A DNA stretch of 64,000 nt from Geosporobacter ferrireducens (GCF_001750685.1 NZ_CP017269.1:4753416-4817415); one strand, 5' to 3'. Shown: positions 43,941 to 53,010, counted from the stretch's first letter. Notes: a model not told the origin generated them from the letters alone. Numbers and translations are program-made.

Positions 43941-45314
43941 ATGAATCAGGACTGGAGAGTTTTTTTACATTGTTTTGAGGAACAGTTTCCTAGAGAAGTT
44001 TTGCGGATTAAAGAGGAACTAGACAGAGCCTATGAACCCACTGCAATCATTATGGAGTTAGAGCGTCAAAGGCGTTATCCGCTTGTTCACTTCGAGAAAA
44101 TTTCCGGATCAGCCTTTAGTGTTGTAGCCAATACAATTGCCACTCGTCAGCGTATGGCCATGGCCATTGGTGTTAGCGAAAGGGATTTGCCTACCGCTTA
44201 TGCGGAGCGCGTTAAGCGGGCAATTGAACCTGAAGTAGTTGAAAAACCAGAATTTAAAGAAAACTGTTTATCAGGTCCTGATTTAGACCTGACCAAATTG
44301 CCGATTTTGACACATTTTCCAATTGATGCAGGGCCCTATGTTACGGCTGGATTGGTCACCGCTAAGGATCCAATCTCCGGTGCCGACACCTGTGGCTATC
44401 ACAGGATGCAGCTCAAAGGAACCAATAAGCTGGGCGTAAGCCTGCATTCACGGCAGCGGCTTTGGGAATACCACCGTAGAGCTGAAGCAATTGGGAAGAA
44501 TTTAGAGGCAGCGGTAGTGCTAGGGGTACATCCAGCTATTTCTTTAGGCTCGATGGCATTAGTTCCCTATGATCAGGGCAAGTTTGCCCGTATGGGGGGT
44601 CTAATCGGTGAACCTTTACAAATTGCACGCTGTACCACCGTTGATGTTGAAGTTCCGGCTTGGGCAGAAATTGTTATTGAAGGTGAGATTTTGACAGGAG
44701 AACGAGAGCCCGAAGGTCCCTTTGCTGAATTTACCAATTATGCATGCTATAGAAGTACGGAGAATATTTTCATTCCTAAGGCCATTTACTATCGTACCAA
44801 TGCCATCTACCAGTGCATTACACCGGGAATGTGTGCAGAACACAACACCATTGTGGCGGTCCAGCGTGAAGGAGACGTGTTGAAAGCGCTAAAGGAGAAC
44901 CTACCGAATATTATAGCTGTTCACGCGCCGTTATCTGCCTGCGGACTTTTCCACTGTTATATTTCTATGAAGAAAATAGCCGAGGGACAGCCGATGCAGG
45001 CAATCCTGACAGCCCTTTCGGTAGACCATAACTTAAAACACGTAGTCGTAGTAGACGAAGACGTGGACGTCTTTGATGAAAGTCAGGTATTATGGGCAAT
45101 TGCCACCAGAGTCCAAGCAGACCGGGATGTTCATATCATTCCACAGCATATGGGAATGGGCTGTACTTTAGATCCTTCTACAGATGAATTAAGCAGAAGT
45201 GCCAAAATGGGTATTAATGCGACAAAACCACTTGGGAATTTTGCCAGCAGTATTGCCTTTCACCCTGAGGCGAAGAAAAAAGCCCAAGAAATCTTAAGAA
45301 GGATGAAGTTGTAA
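43941..45314 (+). CDS. UbiD-family decarboxylase
   Basis: A 457-residue UbiD-type enzyme, which uses prenylated FMN to decarboxylate aromatic or unsaturated acids. Family motifs include SLHSRQRLWEYHRRAEA, and GEREPEGPFAEFTNYACYRS carries the Arg-Glu pair; the nearby MRMQLKG-like segment is CGYHRMQLKGTNKLGVSL. The cofactor-making UbiX is the last gene of the same operon. Its place inside an ECF transporter operon is uncommon and suggests that the imported compound, or the product of HyuAB, is the acid decarboxylated. Ribosome site AAGGAGTG. Confidence 0.9.
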   Translation: MNQDWRVFLHCFEEQFPREVLRIKEELDRAYEPTAIIMELERQRRYPLVHFEKISGSAFSVVANTIATRQRMAMAIGVSERDLPTAYAERVKRAIEPEVVEKPEFKENCLSGPDLDLTKLPILTHFPIDAGPYVTAGLVTAKDPISGADTCGYHRMQLKGTNKLGVSLHSRQRLWEYHRRAEAIGKNLEAAVVLGVHPAISLGSMALVPYDQGKFARMGGLIGEPLQIARCTTVDVEVPAWAEIVIEGEILTGEREPEGPFAEFTNYACYRSTENIFIPKAIYYRTNAIYQCITPGMCAEHNTIVAVQREGDVLKALKENLPNIIAVHAPLSACGLFHCYISMKKIAEGQPMQAILTALSVDHNLKHVVVVDEDVDVFDESQVLWAIATRVQADRDVHIIPQHMGMGCTLDPSTDELSRSAKMGINATKPLGNFASSIAFHPEAKKKAQEILRRMKL

Positions 45315-45333
45315 AAAACAAGGAGGAATTGCC

Positions 45334-46869
45334 ATGAAACAGCTGTTTACTGCAAGGATTGAGGGTCTTTATTATCCGGAACAGATGAATCCGGTGTTGA
45401 AAGATATTTCTCTTAGTTTTCGGCCTGGTCAGTTCATTTTCTTAGCCGGCCCTCCACGTTCTGGCAAATCCTCCTTGTGCCAAGCTTTAGCTGGCGTTAT
45501 TCCTTCTTTTAAAGAGGGCGTTTTGAGGGGTGAAATCAACTTTGAGGGTGAAAATATCATAGGTAAACCCCTTCCTGAGGTAACAGGAAAAATCGGCTTA
45601 GTTAGGGATGAACCTCAAAATCAGTTATTTTGTACAACTGTTGAAGAGGATCTGGCCTTTGGGCCCTGTAATCTCTTGCTAGAGCCGGAGGAAGTAAAGC
45701 GGAAAATTAAAAAAGCCCTTCATTTTGTAGGATTAGAGGGCTTTGAAAATCGAAAGCCTGAAACTCTTTCGGGAGGGGAAGCTCAGCGGATAGCCCTTGC
45801 TTCTATGTTAACCCTAGAGCCGAAAGTCATTATTTTAGACGGAGCTGTTACGCAGCTCGATCCTCAAAGCAGAAGAGAAATTTACGAGAAATTGCACACA
45901 CTTGCCCAACAAGAAAAGAAAATAGTGATTATCGTAGAGGAGAAAGCCTATCAATATTTGTATTTGGCACATCGGTTAATCTGTTTAGATCAGGGAACTG
46001 TTCTCTATGATGGATATCCCAAGAAAGAAGTACTTTTCGATGTTAAAAAGCCTTGGAATTTTCCTGAAAAGGTACCTGTAGACAATGCTGCTGATAAGGA
46101 GAGACCAAGGATATCTGTCAATCATCTAACTTTTCAATATCCCAATAGAAAATTTGCGTTAAAAAATATTTCCTTAGATATTTATCCAGGAGAATTTGTA
46201 GCCCTTATGGGCAGAAATGGGGCGGGTAAAACAACCTTAGCCAAGCATTTTAATGGACTACATAAACCTGGAAGTGGAGATGTGGTCATCAATCATATGA
46301 ATACAAAAGAATATTCAACGGCTCAGCTGGCGAGCCAAGTGGGGTATTTATTTCAAAATCCTCAAATACAAATTTGCACCCATTCTGTTCAGGCAGAAGT
46401 GGCCTTTGCTTTAAAGGCAAAAAAAATACCTAAAAGAGAAATTGAAGGGAAGGTTTCTCAACTTATGGATAAAATGGGACTAATCAAATTTGCACAGGAG
46501 CACCCTTACAAACTAGCAAAAAGCGATGTGCAAAGGCTTGCACTTGCTTCTTGCCTAATAAACGAACCTCAGATATTAATCGTTGATGAGCCTACCTCAC
46601 AAATGAGTGCTGCTCAGAGTTGGGAGACAATGGAGTTAATTTCCCAATACAACCGCAGTGGTGTTACCGTAATAATGATTTCCCATGATTTAAATCTAGC
46701 ACTCAATTTCACCAGCAGAATGATCATTATGAATCAAGGTCAAATAACACTGGACATTCCAACTGCTCATTGCTTTAATCATGAAGAAAAGCTGCGCGGG
46801 TTAGGCCTTGATATAAGGGAAGTATATGCTGAAGGAGAAATGCGATATGAAGCTATTGCTGGAGTATAG
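45334..46869 (+). CDS. ecfA: Fused ECF ATPase with one degenerate site
   Basis: A 511-residue tandem ATPase. Domain 1: Walker A GPPRSGKS (39-46), signature LSGGE (145-149), Walker B with Gly170 in place of the catalytic Glu (IILDGAVTQLD), and Glu in place of the switch His (IIVEEKAY, near 202). Domain 2: Walker A GRNGAGKT (293-300), signature changed to LAKSD (394-398), Walker B intact (VDEPTSQ, Glu419), His451 present. All three losses fall in the same composite site (Walker A/B of domain 1 facing the signature of domain 2); the other site is whole. The fused EcfA at 20289 has no such change. Confidence 0.9.
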   Translation: MKQLFTARIEGLYYPEQMNPVLKDISLSFRPGQFIFLAGPPRSGKSSLCQALAGVIPSFKEGVLRGEINFEGENIIGKPLPEVTGKIGLVRDEPQNQLFCTTVEEDLAFGPCNLLLEPEEVKRKIKKALHFVGLEGFENRKPETLSGGEAQRIALASMLTLEPKVIILDGAVTQLDPQSRREIYEKLHTLAQQEKKIVIIVEEKAYQYLYLAHRLICLDQGTVLYDGYPKKEVLFDVKKPWNFPEKVPVDNAADKERPRISVNHLTFQYPNRKFALKNISLDIYPGEFVALMGRNGAGKTTLAKHFNGLHKPGSGDVVINHMNTKEYSTAQLASQVGYLFQNPQIQICTHSVQAEVAFALKAKKIPKREIEGKVSQLMDKMGLIKFAQEHPYKLAKSDVQRLALASCLINEPQILIVDEPTSQMSAAQSWETMELISQYNRSGVTVIMISHDLNLALNFTSRMIIMNQGQITLDIPTAHCFNHEEKLRGLGLDIREVYAEGEMRYEAIAGV

Positions 46870-47608
46870 TGAAAACAGCTCCTATATTCATAAATTAGAC
46901 CCTCGGGTTAAGCTGCTATGGCTGATAGGCAATTTAATATTAATCCTATCCTTTCAAGAATTGACAGTATTAATTCCAAGCCTGGGATTGGTTTTAATAA
47001 CGACGATCCTGGCGGGGATATCCTTAACTGTTTTTTTACCCTTGGTAAAAGTAATGTCGATTATAGGCATACAGTTTATTTTATTTCAGGGACTACTAAG
47101 ACCTGAAGGTGTAATTTTATTTCAGTTGGGGAACTTAAATTTCTACCTTGGCGGCGTTTTAATCGGTATACAAGGGATCGCGCTTTTAATAACATTGGTT
47201 TTATTATTTCTTCAATTTGTGATGTGGACCTCTCCCAATGAGCTTACCCTATTATGCGTAAAGTTAGGATTGCCGCAAAAATATGCGGTTTTGCTTGGGT
47301 TAGCACTACACTTTTTGCCCATTATGGAAAAAGATTTGCAGATGATTTATGAAAGTCAGCAGGCAAGAGGCTTAGAGCTGGAAACTACCTGGCAGAAGGC
47401 CAAGGGTTTAGTGCCAATCATACTTCCATTAATTCTACGATCACTAAAAAGGTCACAGGAAATAGCTCTATCCATGGAGTTAAAGGGATACAACCGTTTT
47501 TCTGCCCGTACTTTCCTGAGCAGTATTTCCTTCTCTTCAGCAGATTACTTCGCTTTTGGATTTTTAGTGATTTATTTTTGCGGATTAATATTTCTTCAAA
47601 TTGTATAA
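46847..47608 (+). CDS. ecfT: ECF transporter transmembrane component EcfT
   Basis: A 253-residue EcfT subunit opening SYIHKLDPRVKLLWLIGNLI, with coupling-helix arginine motifs YESQQARGLELE and ALSMELKGYNRF (the second ARG-type motif is LKG here, not the usual xRG). The start is ATG at 46847, ten bases after AAGGAG, overlapping the ATPase gene by 23 bp. Forms the importer with the S component at 43355 and the ATPase before it. Confidence 0.88.
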   Translation: MKLLLEYSENSSYIHKLDPRVKLLWLIGNLILILSFQELTVLIPSLGLVLITTILAGISLTVFLPLVKVMSIIGIQFILFQGLLRPEGVILFQLGNLNFYLGGVLIGIQGIALLITLVLLFLQFVMWTSPNELTLLCVKLGLPQKYAVLLGLALHFLPIMEKDLQMIYESQQARGLELETTWQKAKGLVPIILPLILRSLKRSQEIALSMELKGYNRFSARTFLSSISFSSADYFAFGFLVIYFCGLIFLQIV

Positions 47609-47731
47609 GCGGTAGTGTATTCTTGTATAGAAAAAAATATTTCTAAGCAGCACAGGATAAATATGTTTCTAGTCACCGAGAATAGATGATTTTTATTAAT
47701 GTTGAAAGTTAAACTAAAGGAGATCCTATTT

Positions 47732-48292
47732 ATGAAATTAATTATAGCGATAACTGGTGCAACAGGCGCAATTTTTGGTATAAGAATTTTAGAGGCTTTA
47801 AAGGACAAAAAAGAGATTGAAACCCACCTAATTATAAGTAAATGGGGAAAAGTAACGATAGAAACTGAAACAACGTACACTGTAGATAGCTTAATCCTAA
47901 TGGCTGATTGCTATTACAGTGAGGACAATCTTGCTGCTGCCATATCAAGTGGTTCTTTTAAATGTGATGGAATGATCGTGGCGCCATGCACAATGAAAAC
48001 ATTAGCTGGCATAGCTAATGGTTATACAGAGGATTTAATTATTCGTGCAGCAGATGTAACGATAAAAGAAAAGAGAAAACTAATATTAATGGTGCGCGAA
48101 ACACCACTGAATGCGATTCATTTAGAAAACATGTTGAAACTGTGCAATATGGGTGTAATTATTGCTCCACCAGTACCCGCTTTCTATACAAAACCCAACT
48201 CACTGGATGATCTAATCAATCAGACAGTAGGACGGATATTGGATAATTTTCATATAGAACTAGATACACTGAAGCGCTGGAACGGCCTGTAA
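47732..48292 (+). CDS. ubiX: UbiX-type flavin prenyltransferase
   Basis: A 186-residue UbiX/Pad1 protein: N-terminal IIAITGATGAIFGIRILEAL, the phosphate/prenyl site VAPCTMKTLAGIANGYTEDL, and LMVRETPLNAIHLENMLKL. It makes prenylated FMN from FMN and dimethylallyl phosphate for the UbiD decarboxylase at 43941. The ATG at 47732 follows AAAGGAGA; the frame upstream lacks a ribosome site. A terminator follows, ending the operon. Confidence 0.93.
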   Translation: MKLIIAITGATGAIFGIRILEALKDKKEIETHLIISKWGKVTIETETTYTVDSLILMADCYYSEDNLAAAISSGSFKCDGMIVAPCTMKTLAGIANGYTEDLIIRAADVTIKEKRKLILMVRETPLNAIHLENMLKLCNMGVIIAPPVPAFYTKPNSLDDLINQTVGRILDNFHIELDTLKRWNGL

Positions 48293-48327
48293 AAAAAGCA
48301 CCTATCCTTTGATAGATGCTTTTTTTC
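48291..48327. terminator. Terminator of the hyu-ubi operon
   Basis: AAAAAAAGCAxxTATC-CTTT-GATAxxTGCTTTTTTT: an A-tract and T-tract on either side make it usable on both strands, though the convergent gene ends about 60 bp away. Confidence 0.85.
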
Positions 48328-48390
48328 TAATGATTACTAGAAGAAGGTGTTTAGGAATTTATAACGGCAGAGACAGGAATTATACTGTAT

Positions 48391-48771
48391 TTATCTTTCA
48401 ATGGCTGCTATGATTAGAGAAATCATCTGAATCCCATACCCTTTTAGTTTTTCTATGTCTATCACAGTAGCTTTTTCTATATGTATCCCTGCTGTGACTA
48501 CTGTTACTTCATTGAAATGCTTACAGATCTCTTCTGCTATTGGAACCGCAATTTCATCATCTTTGTGTCCTAAAATGTTGAATACAGAGGTCGTACAGCT
48601 TCTACTGCCATCTCCTGTTAAACTAGGTCTAGGCTGGCTAATAACAGTAGTACCGATATGTGTTTTTCCGCCTCCGCCAACATAAATATTAATGCCATCT
48701 TGCGTCCTTACAATAGAGCTTTTTAAATGTAGGCTATCTTCACCGACAGAAACATGGAATGTTGCATACAT
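48391..48771 (-). CDS. LpdD-like prenylated-flavin chaperone
   Basis: A 126-residue protein resembling the LpdD-like family, small partners of UbiD decarboxylases thought to carry the prenylated flavin. Visible features are GGGGKTHIGTTVISQPRPSL, SVFNILGHKDDEIAVPIAEE and VTVVTAGIHIEKATVIDIEK. It converges on ubiX, so it is outside the riboswitch operon although its function belongs there. It starts at an ATG behind AAGGAGGAT. The family call is from memory of the GHKDDE and AGIH motifs. Confidence 0.75.
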   Translation of the reverse strand: MYATFHVSVGEDSLHLKSSIVRTQDGINIYVGGGGKTHIGTTVISQPRPSLTGDGSRSCTTSVFNILGHKDDEIAVPIAEEICKHFNEVTVVTAGIHIEKATVIDIEKLKGYGIQMISLIIAAIER

Positions 48772-49133
48772 AGGATAATCCTCCTTATGAAAGTTGAAAA
48801 ATTCTAATAGGCTTCTCAGTCACACATCTATATCATAATTCATTATAACTTAAAATAACTTAAATTTTTAGTTTTTGTGTCAAGTCTATTGGTTTAATCC
48901 ATTTTTTCATAATATGCTAAGGTCGGTTAAATAAATCTATCGCCACTAAATTGTCGAAAAATACATTGGATTATTAGCAAAGATTTTAGTTTTTGGGAGG
49001 AAAAAAAGAAATTGTGTTGAAAGTAACAAAGCGATATATTCCGAATATATGATAGATTTTTAAAATTTAAAAATCTATCGGACCTGTTCGTTAGTGGCAG
49101 ATAAAATAGCTTCTAAAAAAGGAGGGAATCGAA
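48772..49133. other. Divergent gap with dyads, no gene
   Basis: The 362-bp gap between the LpdD-like gene and the YiiX-like gene is AT-rich. It holds a perfect 29-bp palindrome (49051-49079), an 8-bp dyad ATATATTC-C-GAATATAT near 49035-49051, and an outer pair GCCACTAA (about 48941) and TTAGTGGC (about 49092). No open frame with a ribosome site was seen. Confidence 0.5.
49051..49079. repeat. Perfect 29-bp palindrome
   Basis: Two 14-bp arms (GATAGATTTTTAAA and its complement) around a single A. No T-run follows on the plus strand. The position, 55 bp before a ribosome site, suits an operator or a leader hairpin. Confidence 0.75.
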
Positions 49134-49934
49134 ATGAAAGCTATAAACTTTGACGGTTTAATTCCTGGAGATGTGCTGCTGTGCAGAGGTGAAGGATGGT
49201 TATCCGACTTAATCGTTCTTTTTGATGGAGGAACCTATAGCCATGCAGCAATCTATGCAGGAAAAGAAGAGGGTACGCACTGCATTATTCATGCAACTCG
49301 AAAAGGCATGTTGAAGATGCCATTAGAAGTACTAAGCTGCGAAATCTTTGCAGATGCTTTTAGATTCAATAAAAATAATCATAAGCTTGGAGATGATGGG
49401 TATCCTTATAAATCTGTAATCAACGTGGGGCAGCAGTATGTAGATGAAAAAACAAAATATGCTTTTGATCACTTGGTACTTCTTGCAATTTTAGGTATTA
49501 CCAGGGAAATACCATTGGATAGTACAAGTAAAAAAATAATCAGGAGCATTCTGGATAATGCTGCTGCATATAGTTTTAGGTTATTAGATAAGGGTACAAT
49601 ACCTATGGTATGCTCAGAACTGGTATATAGATGCTTTGACGAAGCTGATCCGGGAAAAAAATATCAGTTAAGTATTGAAGGATTGACCTTGCAAAGTTTG
49701 AAAGATAACTTAGCGCGGGATTTCCTGAGTATATCAAATTCCAGTGAAGCAGATATGGAATTGGACAAAGCGCTAATGGATTCAAAACAAAAATTTATTG
49801 ACGCATGGAGCAGACTCAAAGAGGAGGAATATACAGTGGATGGACTGCCTGCAGATCCGGCCTCAGCATGTGTTACACCAAGGGATCTTGAAAATTCTCC
49901 TAACTTGCAGAAACTGGGGAGATTGCAATTTTAA
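49134..49934 (+). CDS. YiiX-like permuted papain-fold enzyme
   Basis: A 266-residue protein of the YaeF/YiiX (NlpC/P60-like, permuted) group. The His comes first, in the segment LFDGGTYSHAAIYAGKEEGT, and the Cys later (GTIPMVCSELVYRCFDEAD), the order expected of the permuted fold. It opens with LIPGDVLLCRGEGWLSDLIV. No signal peptide is seen, so it acts in the cytoplasm or at the membrane; members are hydrolases or acyltransferases on amides or lipids. It ends about 30 bp before a hybrid kinase gene and may be part of that signalling unit. Ribosome site AAAGGAGGG. Confidence 0.8.
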   Translation: MKAINFDGLIPGDVLLCRGEGWLSDLIVLFDGGTYSHAAIYAGKEEGTHCIIHATRKGMLKMPLEVLSCEIFADAFRFNKNNHKLGDDGYPYKSVINVGQQYVDEKTKYAFDHLVLLAILGITREIPLDSTSKKIIRSILDNAAAYSFRLLDKGTIPMVCSELVYRCFDEADPGKKYQLSIEGLTLQSLKDNLARDFLSISNSSEADMELDKALMDSKQKFIDAWSRLKEEEYTVDGLPADPASACVTPRDLENSPNLQKLGRLQF

Positions 49935-49963
49935 TATTTTGATCAATTTAGAAGGTGAAGATG

Positions 49964-52939
49964 TTGAGCATAAAAGGCAAATGGGATCAATTATATGACG
50001 TATACGGTAAACCTATCGCTTATTTGGCATTAATTCTTTGCTTTACCGGACTGATTATGATGTTTACTAAAATAGAAGCTATAAACAGCGATGCAGACAC
50101 ATTCGCCGCTGAAAAAGGTGTCCTTGATTTGGACAATTGGGATCATAAACAACAGGGTTCTGTCAACATAAAAGGCGAATGGGAGTATTACTCCGGTCAA
50201 TTGATAAGCAGTGAGGATTTCAAAAAAGCATCCAGTGATTTTAAAATGACAGGTTATTTTAAAATTCCAGGCGAGAAAAAAGATTATCCGATTCAATCTC
50301 TGAAGGGCGAAGGCTATAGCACTTACCGGCTGATTGTTAGATCAGAAAATATCCGTGATTTAGATCTAGGTATCTTTATTCCCTATACACTAACTTCTCA
50401 TAGACTCAGTATAAATAATAAAATCATAAGTGAGAATGGGGAATTTGTCAAATTGAAAAATAGGTCCGAGGGGATTAAAAACAAGGTTCTGCATATAGGC
50501 CCTATGTCAGATGAATTTGAAATTATTTTAAATGTATCTAATCAAGAATACCATCAAACGAATTATCCTATATATTTGGGAGACTATTACAGCTTATTAG
50601 ATAAAAATACAAATAATCTTTTGCGGGATATGTTTCTTTTTAGTGGGTTGATGATTTTAGGAATCTATCATACGATGCTCTATCTTTTTTTACCGCAGAA
50701 AAAATATGCGTTATTTTTTGGCCTTTTATGTGTTGTTGTTGCAGCAAGAACTGTTGTTGTAAATTCTATCGTTATAGGCAGCTTCATGAATATAAGTTTT
50801 AACTTGTATCAACATATTAACTATATAGGATCTGTTTTTGGTGTAATCTATTTAAGTAATTTTTTTCATTCACTTTTTCCAGATGAATTTTCGAAGAAAA
50901 TTTTGAAACTGATAAAGGGATATTCTTTAATACAGTTTATTGTTTTTATATTGCTTCCTTACAATATATTCGGTTTCTTTAAGAATGTTTCAAATATTCT
51001 AATATTGATGACTTCTGTTTATTGTGCCTATGTTTTGCTAAAAGCCGCAAGAATGAAAAAAGAAGGCGCCGTGATTATGTTAATCGGTATGGTATTTGCA
51101 CTCATGGCGCTGATGAATGATATATTATATGTTAATAACATGAATTCATTCATGCCTTTTTATGGGACCAGTACCCTTGCCATCATGTCCTTAGCTTTCA
51201 TACTGGCATTAATCCTTTCAAAGATGTTTGCGGATGCATTTATGTCCGTGGATAATCTTTCTAAAAAGCTTTTATCATTAGATAAATTAAAGGACGAGTT
51301 TTTGGCAAACACCTCCCATGAACTGAGAACACCATTAAATGGATTAATAGGCATAACAGAGTCACTGATAGAAGGGGCTGCAGGAGAACTATCCTGCGAG
51401 GTGAGGGAAAATCTTTCGATTATTTCGGCCAGCGGAAAGCGATTGAGTAATCTTGTAAATGATATACTGGATTATTCCAAGCTGAAGCATAGTGAGATCC
51501 AGCTAATCCTTAAACCCATAAGTCTGTATGCCCTTGTAGACAGCATTATGACCGTCTTTGAAATGACAAAAAAAGAAGAAACTATTTTACTCATAAATGA
51601 AATTCCAGAAAACATGCAAAATGTTTACGCAGATGAAGGTCGTTTACAACAAATATTTTATAATTTAATCGGTAATGCCATTAAATTTACCGAAAGGGGT
51701 AGAATTACTGTAAAAGCCCTGACAAAACAGCATTTTATACAAATAACTGTAGAAGACACAGGGATTGGTATTCCGGAAGACAGGCTTGAGAAAATATTTC
51801 AATCCTTTGAGCAAATAGACACTTCAGCCGCAAGACAATATAGTGGGACTGGTTTAGGATTAAGTATAACAAAAAAACTTGTAGAACTTCATGGAGGCAG
51901 CATCAGCTGTGAATCTACATTGGGGAAAGGTTCGAAATTTATTTTTACTTTACCGGTGAGTATTCAGCCGGTAAAAGAAGGTGCTGGGGTAAAAGCAGTA
52001 TTGAAACGGGAATTCTTATTGGATGAGGCCGCCATTAGCTTAGACTGCCAAGATGATAAGAACAAGCACAAAATCCTTATTGTTGATGACGAGTCAATAA
52101 ATATTAAGGTTCTCATAAAACAATTGACCTTATGTAATTATTACATTGTAACAGCGCTCAGCGGAGAAGAGGCGCTTAGGCTTATTGATGAAGTAGATTT
52201 TGACTTGGTTATTCTTGATGTGATGATGCCAAAGATGTCTGGTTACGAAGTTTGTAAGAAAATTAGAGAAAAATACTCTTTGATAGAATTGCCTGTGTTG
52301 ATGCTTACGGCAAATAGTCAGTTAAATAATATTTGCCTTGGCTTTGAATGCGGTACCAATGATTATATCATAAAACCCTTTGAAAAACAGGAACTTTTGG
52401 CAAGGATTAAAACACTCATAACAATGAAAAACGCAGTGAAGCAGTCTGCAATAGATCCATTAACCGGTATTTTCAACAGAAAGTATATGTTTGAGCTTGC
52501 TGAACTGATTTTCCATGAACATAGAAAAGAAAATAAGGTTTTTTCTATTATTATGTTGGATATTGATAATTTCAAGAGAATTAATGATACCTATGGACAT
52601 GCGATAGGAGATAGTGTGATTATTGAAGTGGTTTCAAGATGCAACGAAGTATTAAGGTCAACAGATATATTCGGAAGATATGGAGGAGAAGAGTTTTCAT
52701 TAGTATTGCCAGGAACACCTTTAGAGAATGCAGTAAAGGTTGCTGAAAAAATCAGAACCAATGTATGTATGAAGCCGGTTAAAATTGAAGAGGACAGGGA
52801 TATCAATATTACAATAAGCCTAGGAGTTGCCCAAATCAATAATAATACTAAATCCGTAAGAGAAATATATGATATAGCAGACAAAGCACTATACAAAGCC
52901 AAGAAGGGTGGAAAAAACAAGGTAGAAGTAATCCTTTAG
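49964..52939 (+). CDS. 7TM hybrid histidine kinase-receiver-GGDEF protein
   Basis: About 991 residues. Order: first membrane segment (20-42), extracellular 7TMR-DISM-type domain (about 45-205), seven-membrane-segment block (about 210-420), HisKA with His452 in ANTSHELRTPLNG, ATPase (GRLQQIFYNLIGNAIKF, DTGIGIPEDR, GTGLGLSI), receiver with Asp752 in VILDVMMPKMSGYE, and a diguanylate cyclase with GGEEF at 907-911 and a complete inhibitory RxxD (RSTD, 898-901). It turns an outside signal into phosphotransfer and cyclic di-GMP. TTG at 49964 is chosen, six bases after GAAGGTG; ATG 49961 is an alternative. Confidence 0.9.
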   Translation: MSIKGKWDQLYDVYGKPIAYLALILCFTGLIMMFTKIEAINSDADTFAAEKGVLDLDNWDHKQQGSVNIKGEWEYYSGQLISSEDFKKASSDFKMTGYFKIPGEKKDYPIQSLKGEGYSTYRLIVRSENIRDLDLGIFIPYTLTSHRLSINNKIISENGEFVKLKNRSEGIKNKVLHIGPMSDEFEIILNVSNQEYHQTNYPIYLGDYYSLLDKNTNNLLRDMFLFSGLMILGIYHTMLYLFLPQKKYALFFGLLCVVVAARTVVVNSIVIGSFMNISFNLYQHINYIGSVFGVIYLSNFFHSLFPDEFSKKILKLIKGYSLIQFIVFILLPYNIFGFFKNVSNILILMTSVYCAYVLLKAARMKKEGAVIMLIGMVFALMALMNDILYVNNMNSFMPFYGTSTLAIMSLAFILALILSKMFADAFMSVDNLSKKLLSLDKLKDEFLANTSHELRTPLNGLIGITESLIEGAAGELSCEVRENLSIISASGKRLSNLVNDILDYSKLKHSEIQLILKPISLYALVDSIMTVFEMTKKEETILLINEIPENMQNVYADEGRLQQIFYNLIGNAIKFTERGRITVKALTKQHFIQITVEDTGIGIPEDRLEKIFQSFEQIDTSAARQYSGTGLGLSITKKLVELHGGSISCESTLGKGSKFIFTLPVSIQPVKEGAGVKAVLKREFLLDEAAISLDCQDDKNKHKILIVDDESINIKVLIKQLTLCNYYIVTALSGEEALRLIDEVDFDLVILDVMMPKMSGYEVCKKIREKYSLIELPVLMLTANSQLNNICLGFECGTNDYIIKPFEKQELLARIKTLITMKNAVKQSAIDPLTGIFNRKYMFELAELIFHEHRKENKVFSIIMLDIDNFKRINDTYGHAIGDSVIIEVVSRCNEVLRSTDIFGRYGGEEFSLVLPGTPLENAVKVAEKIRTNVCMKPVKIEEDRDINITISLGVAQINNNTKSVREIYDIADKALYKAKKGGKNKVEVIL

Positions 52940-52989
52940 GAATAGAGCCATTTCAATATTAAGCACAATAAACCGTTATAAATAGCAAA

Positions 52990-53010
52990 GGCATCCAATA
53001 GGATGTTTTT
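52990..53010 (+). terminator. Small terminator after the hybrid kinase
   Basis: GCATCC-AATA-GGATGT followed by TTTTG. The stem is short, so efficiency may be modest. The rest of the 260-bp gap to 53200 shows nothing definite. Confidence 0.6.
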
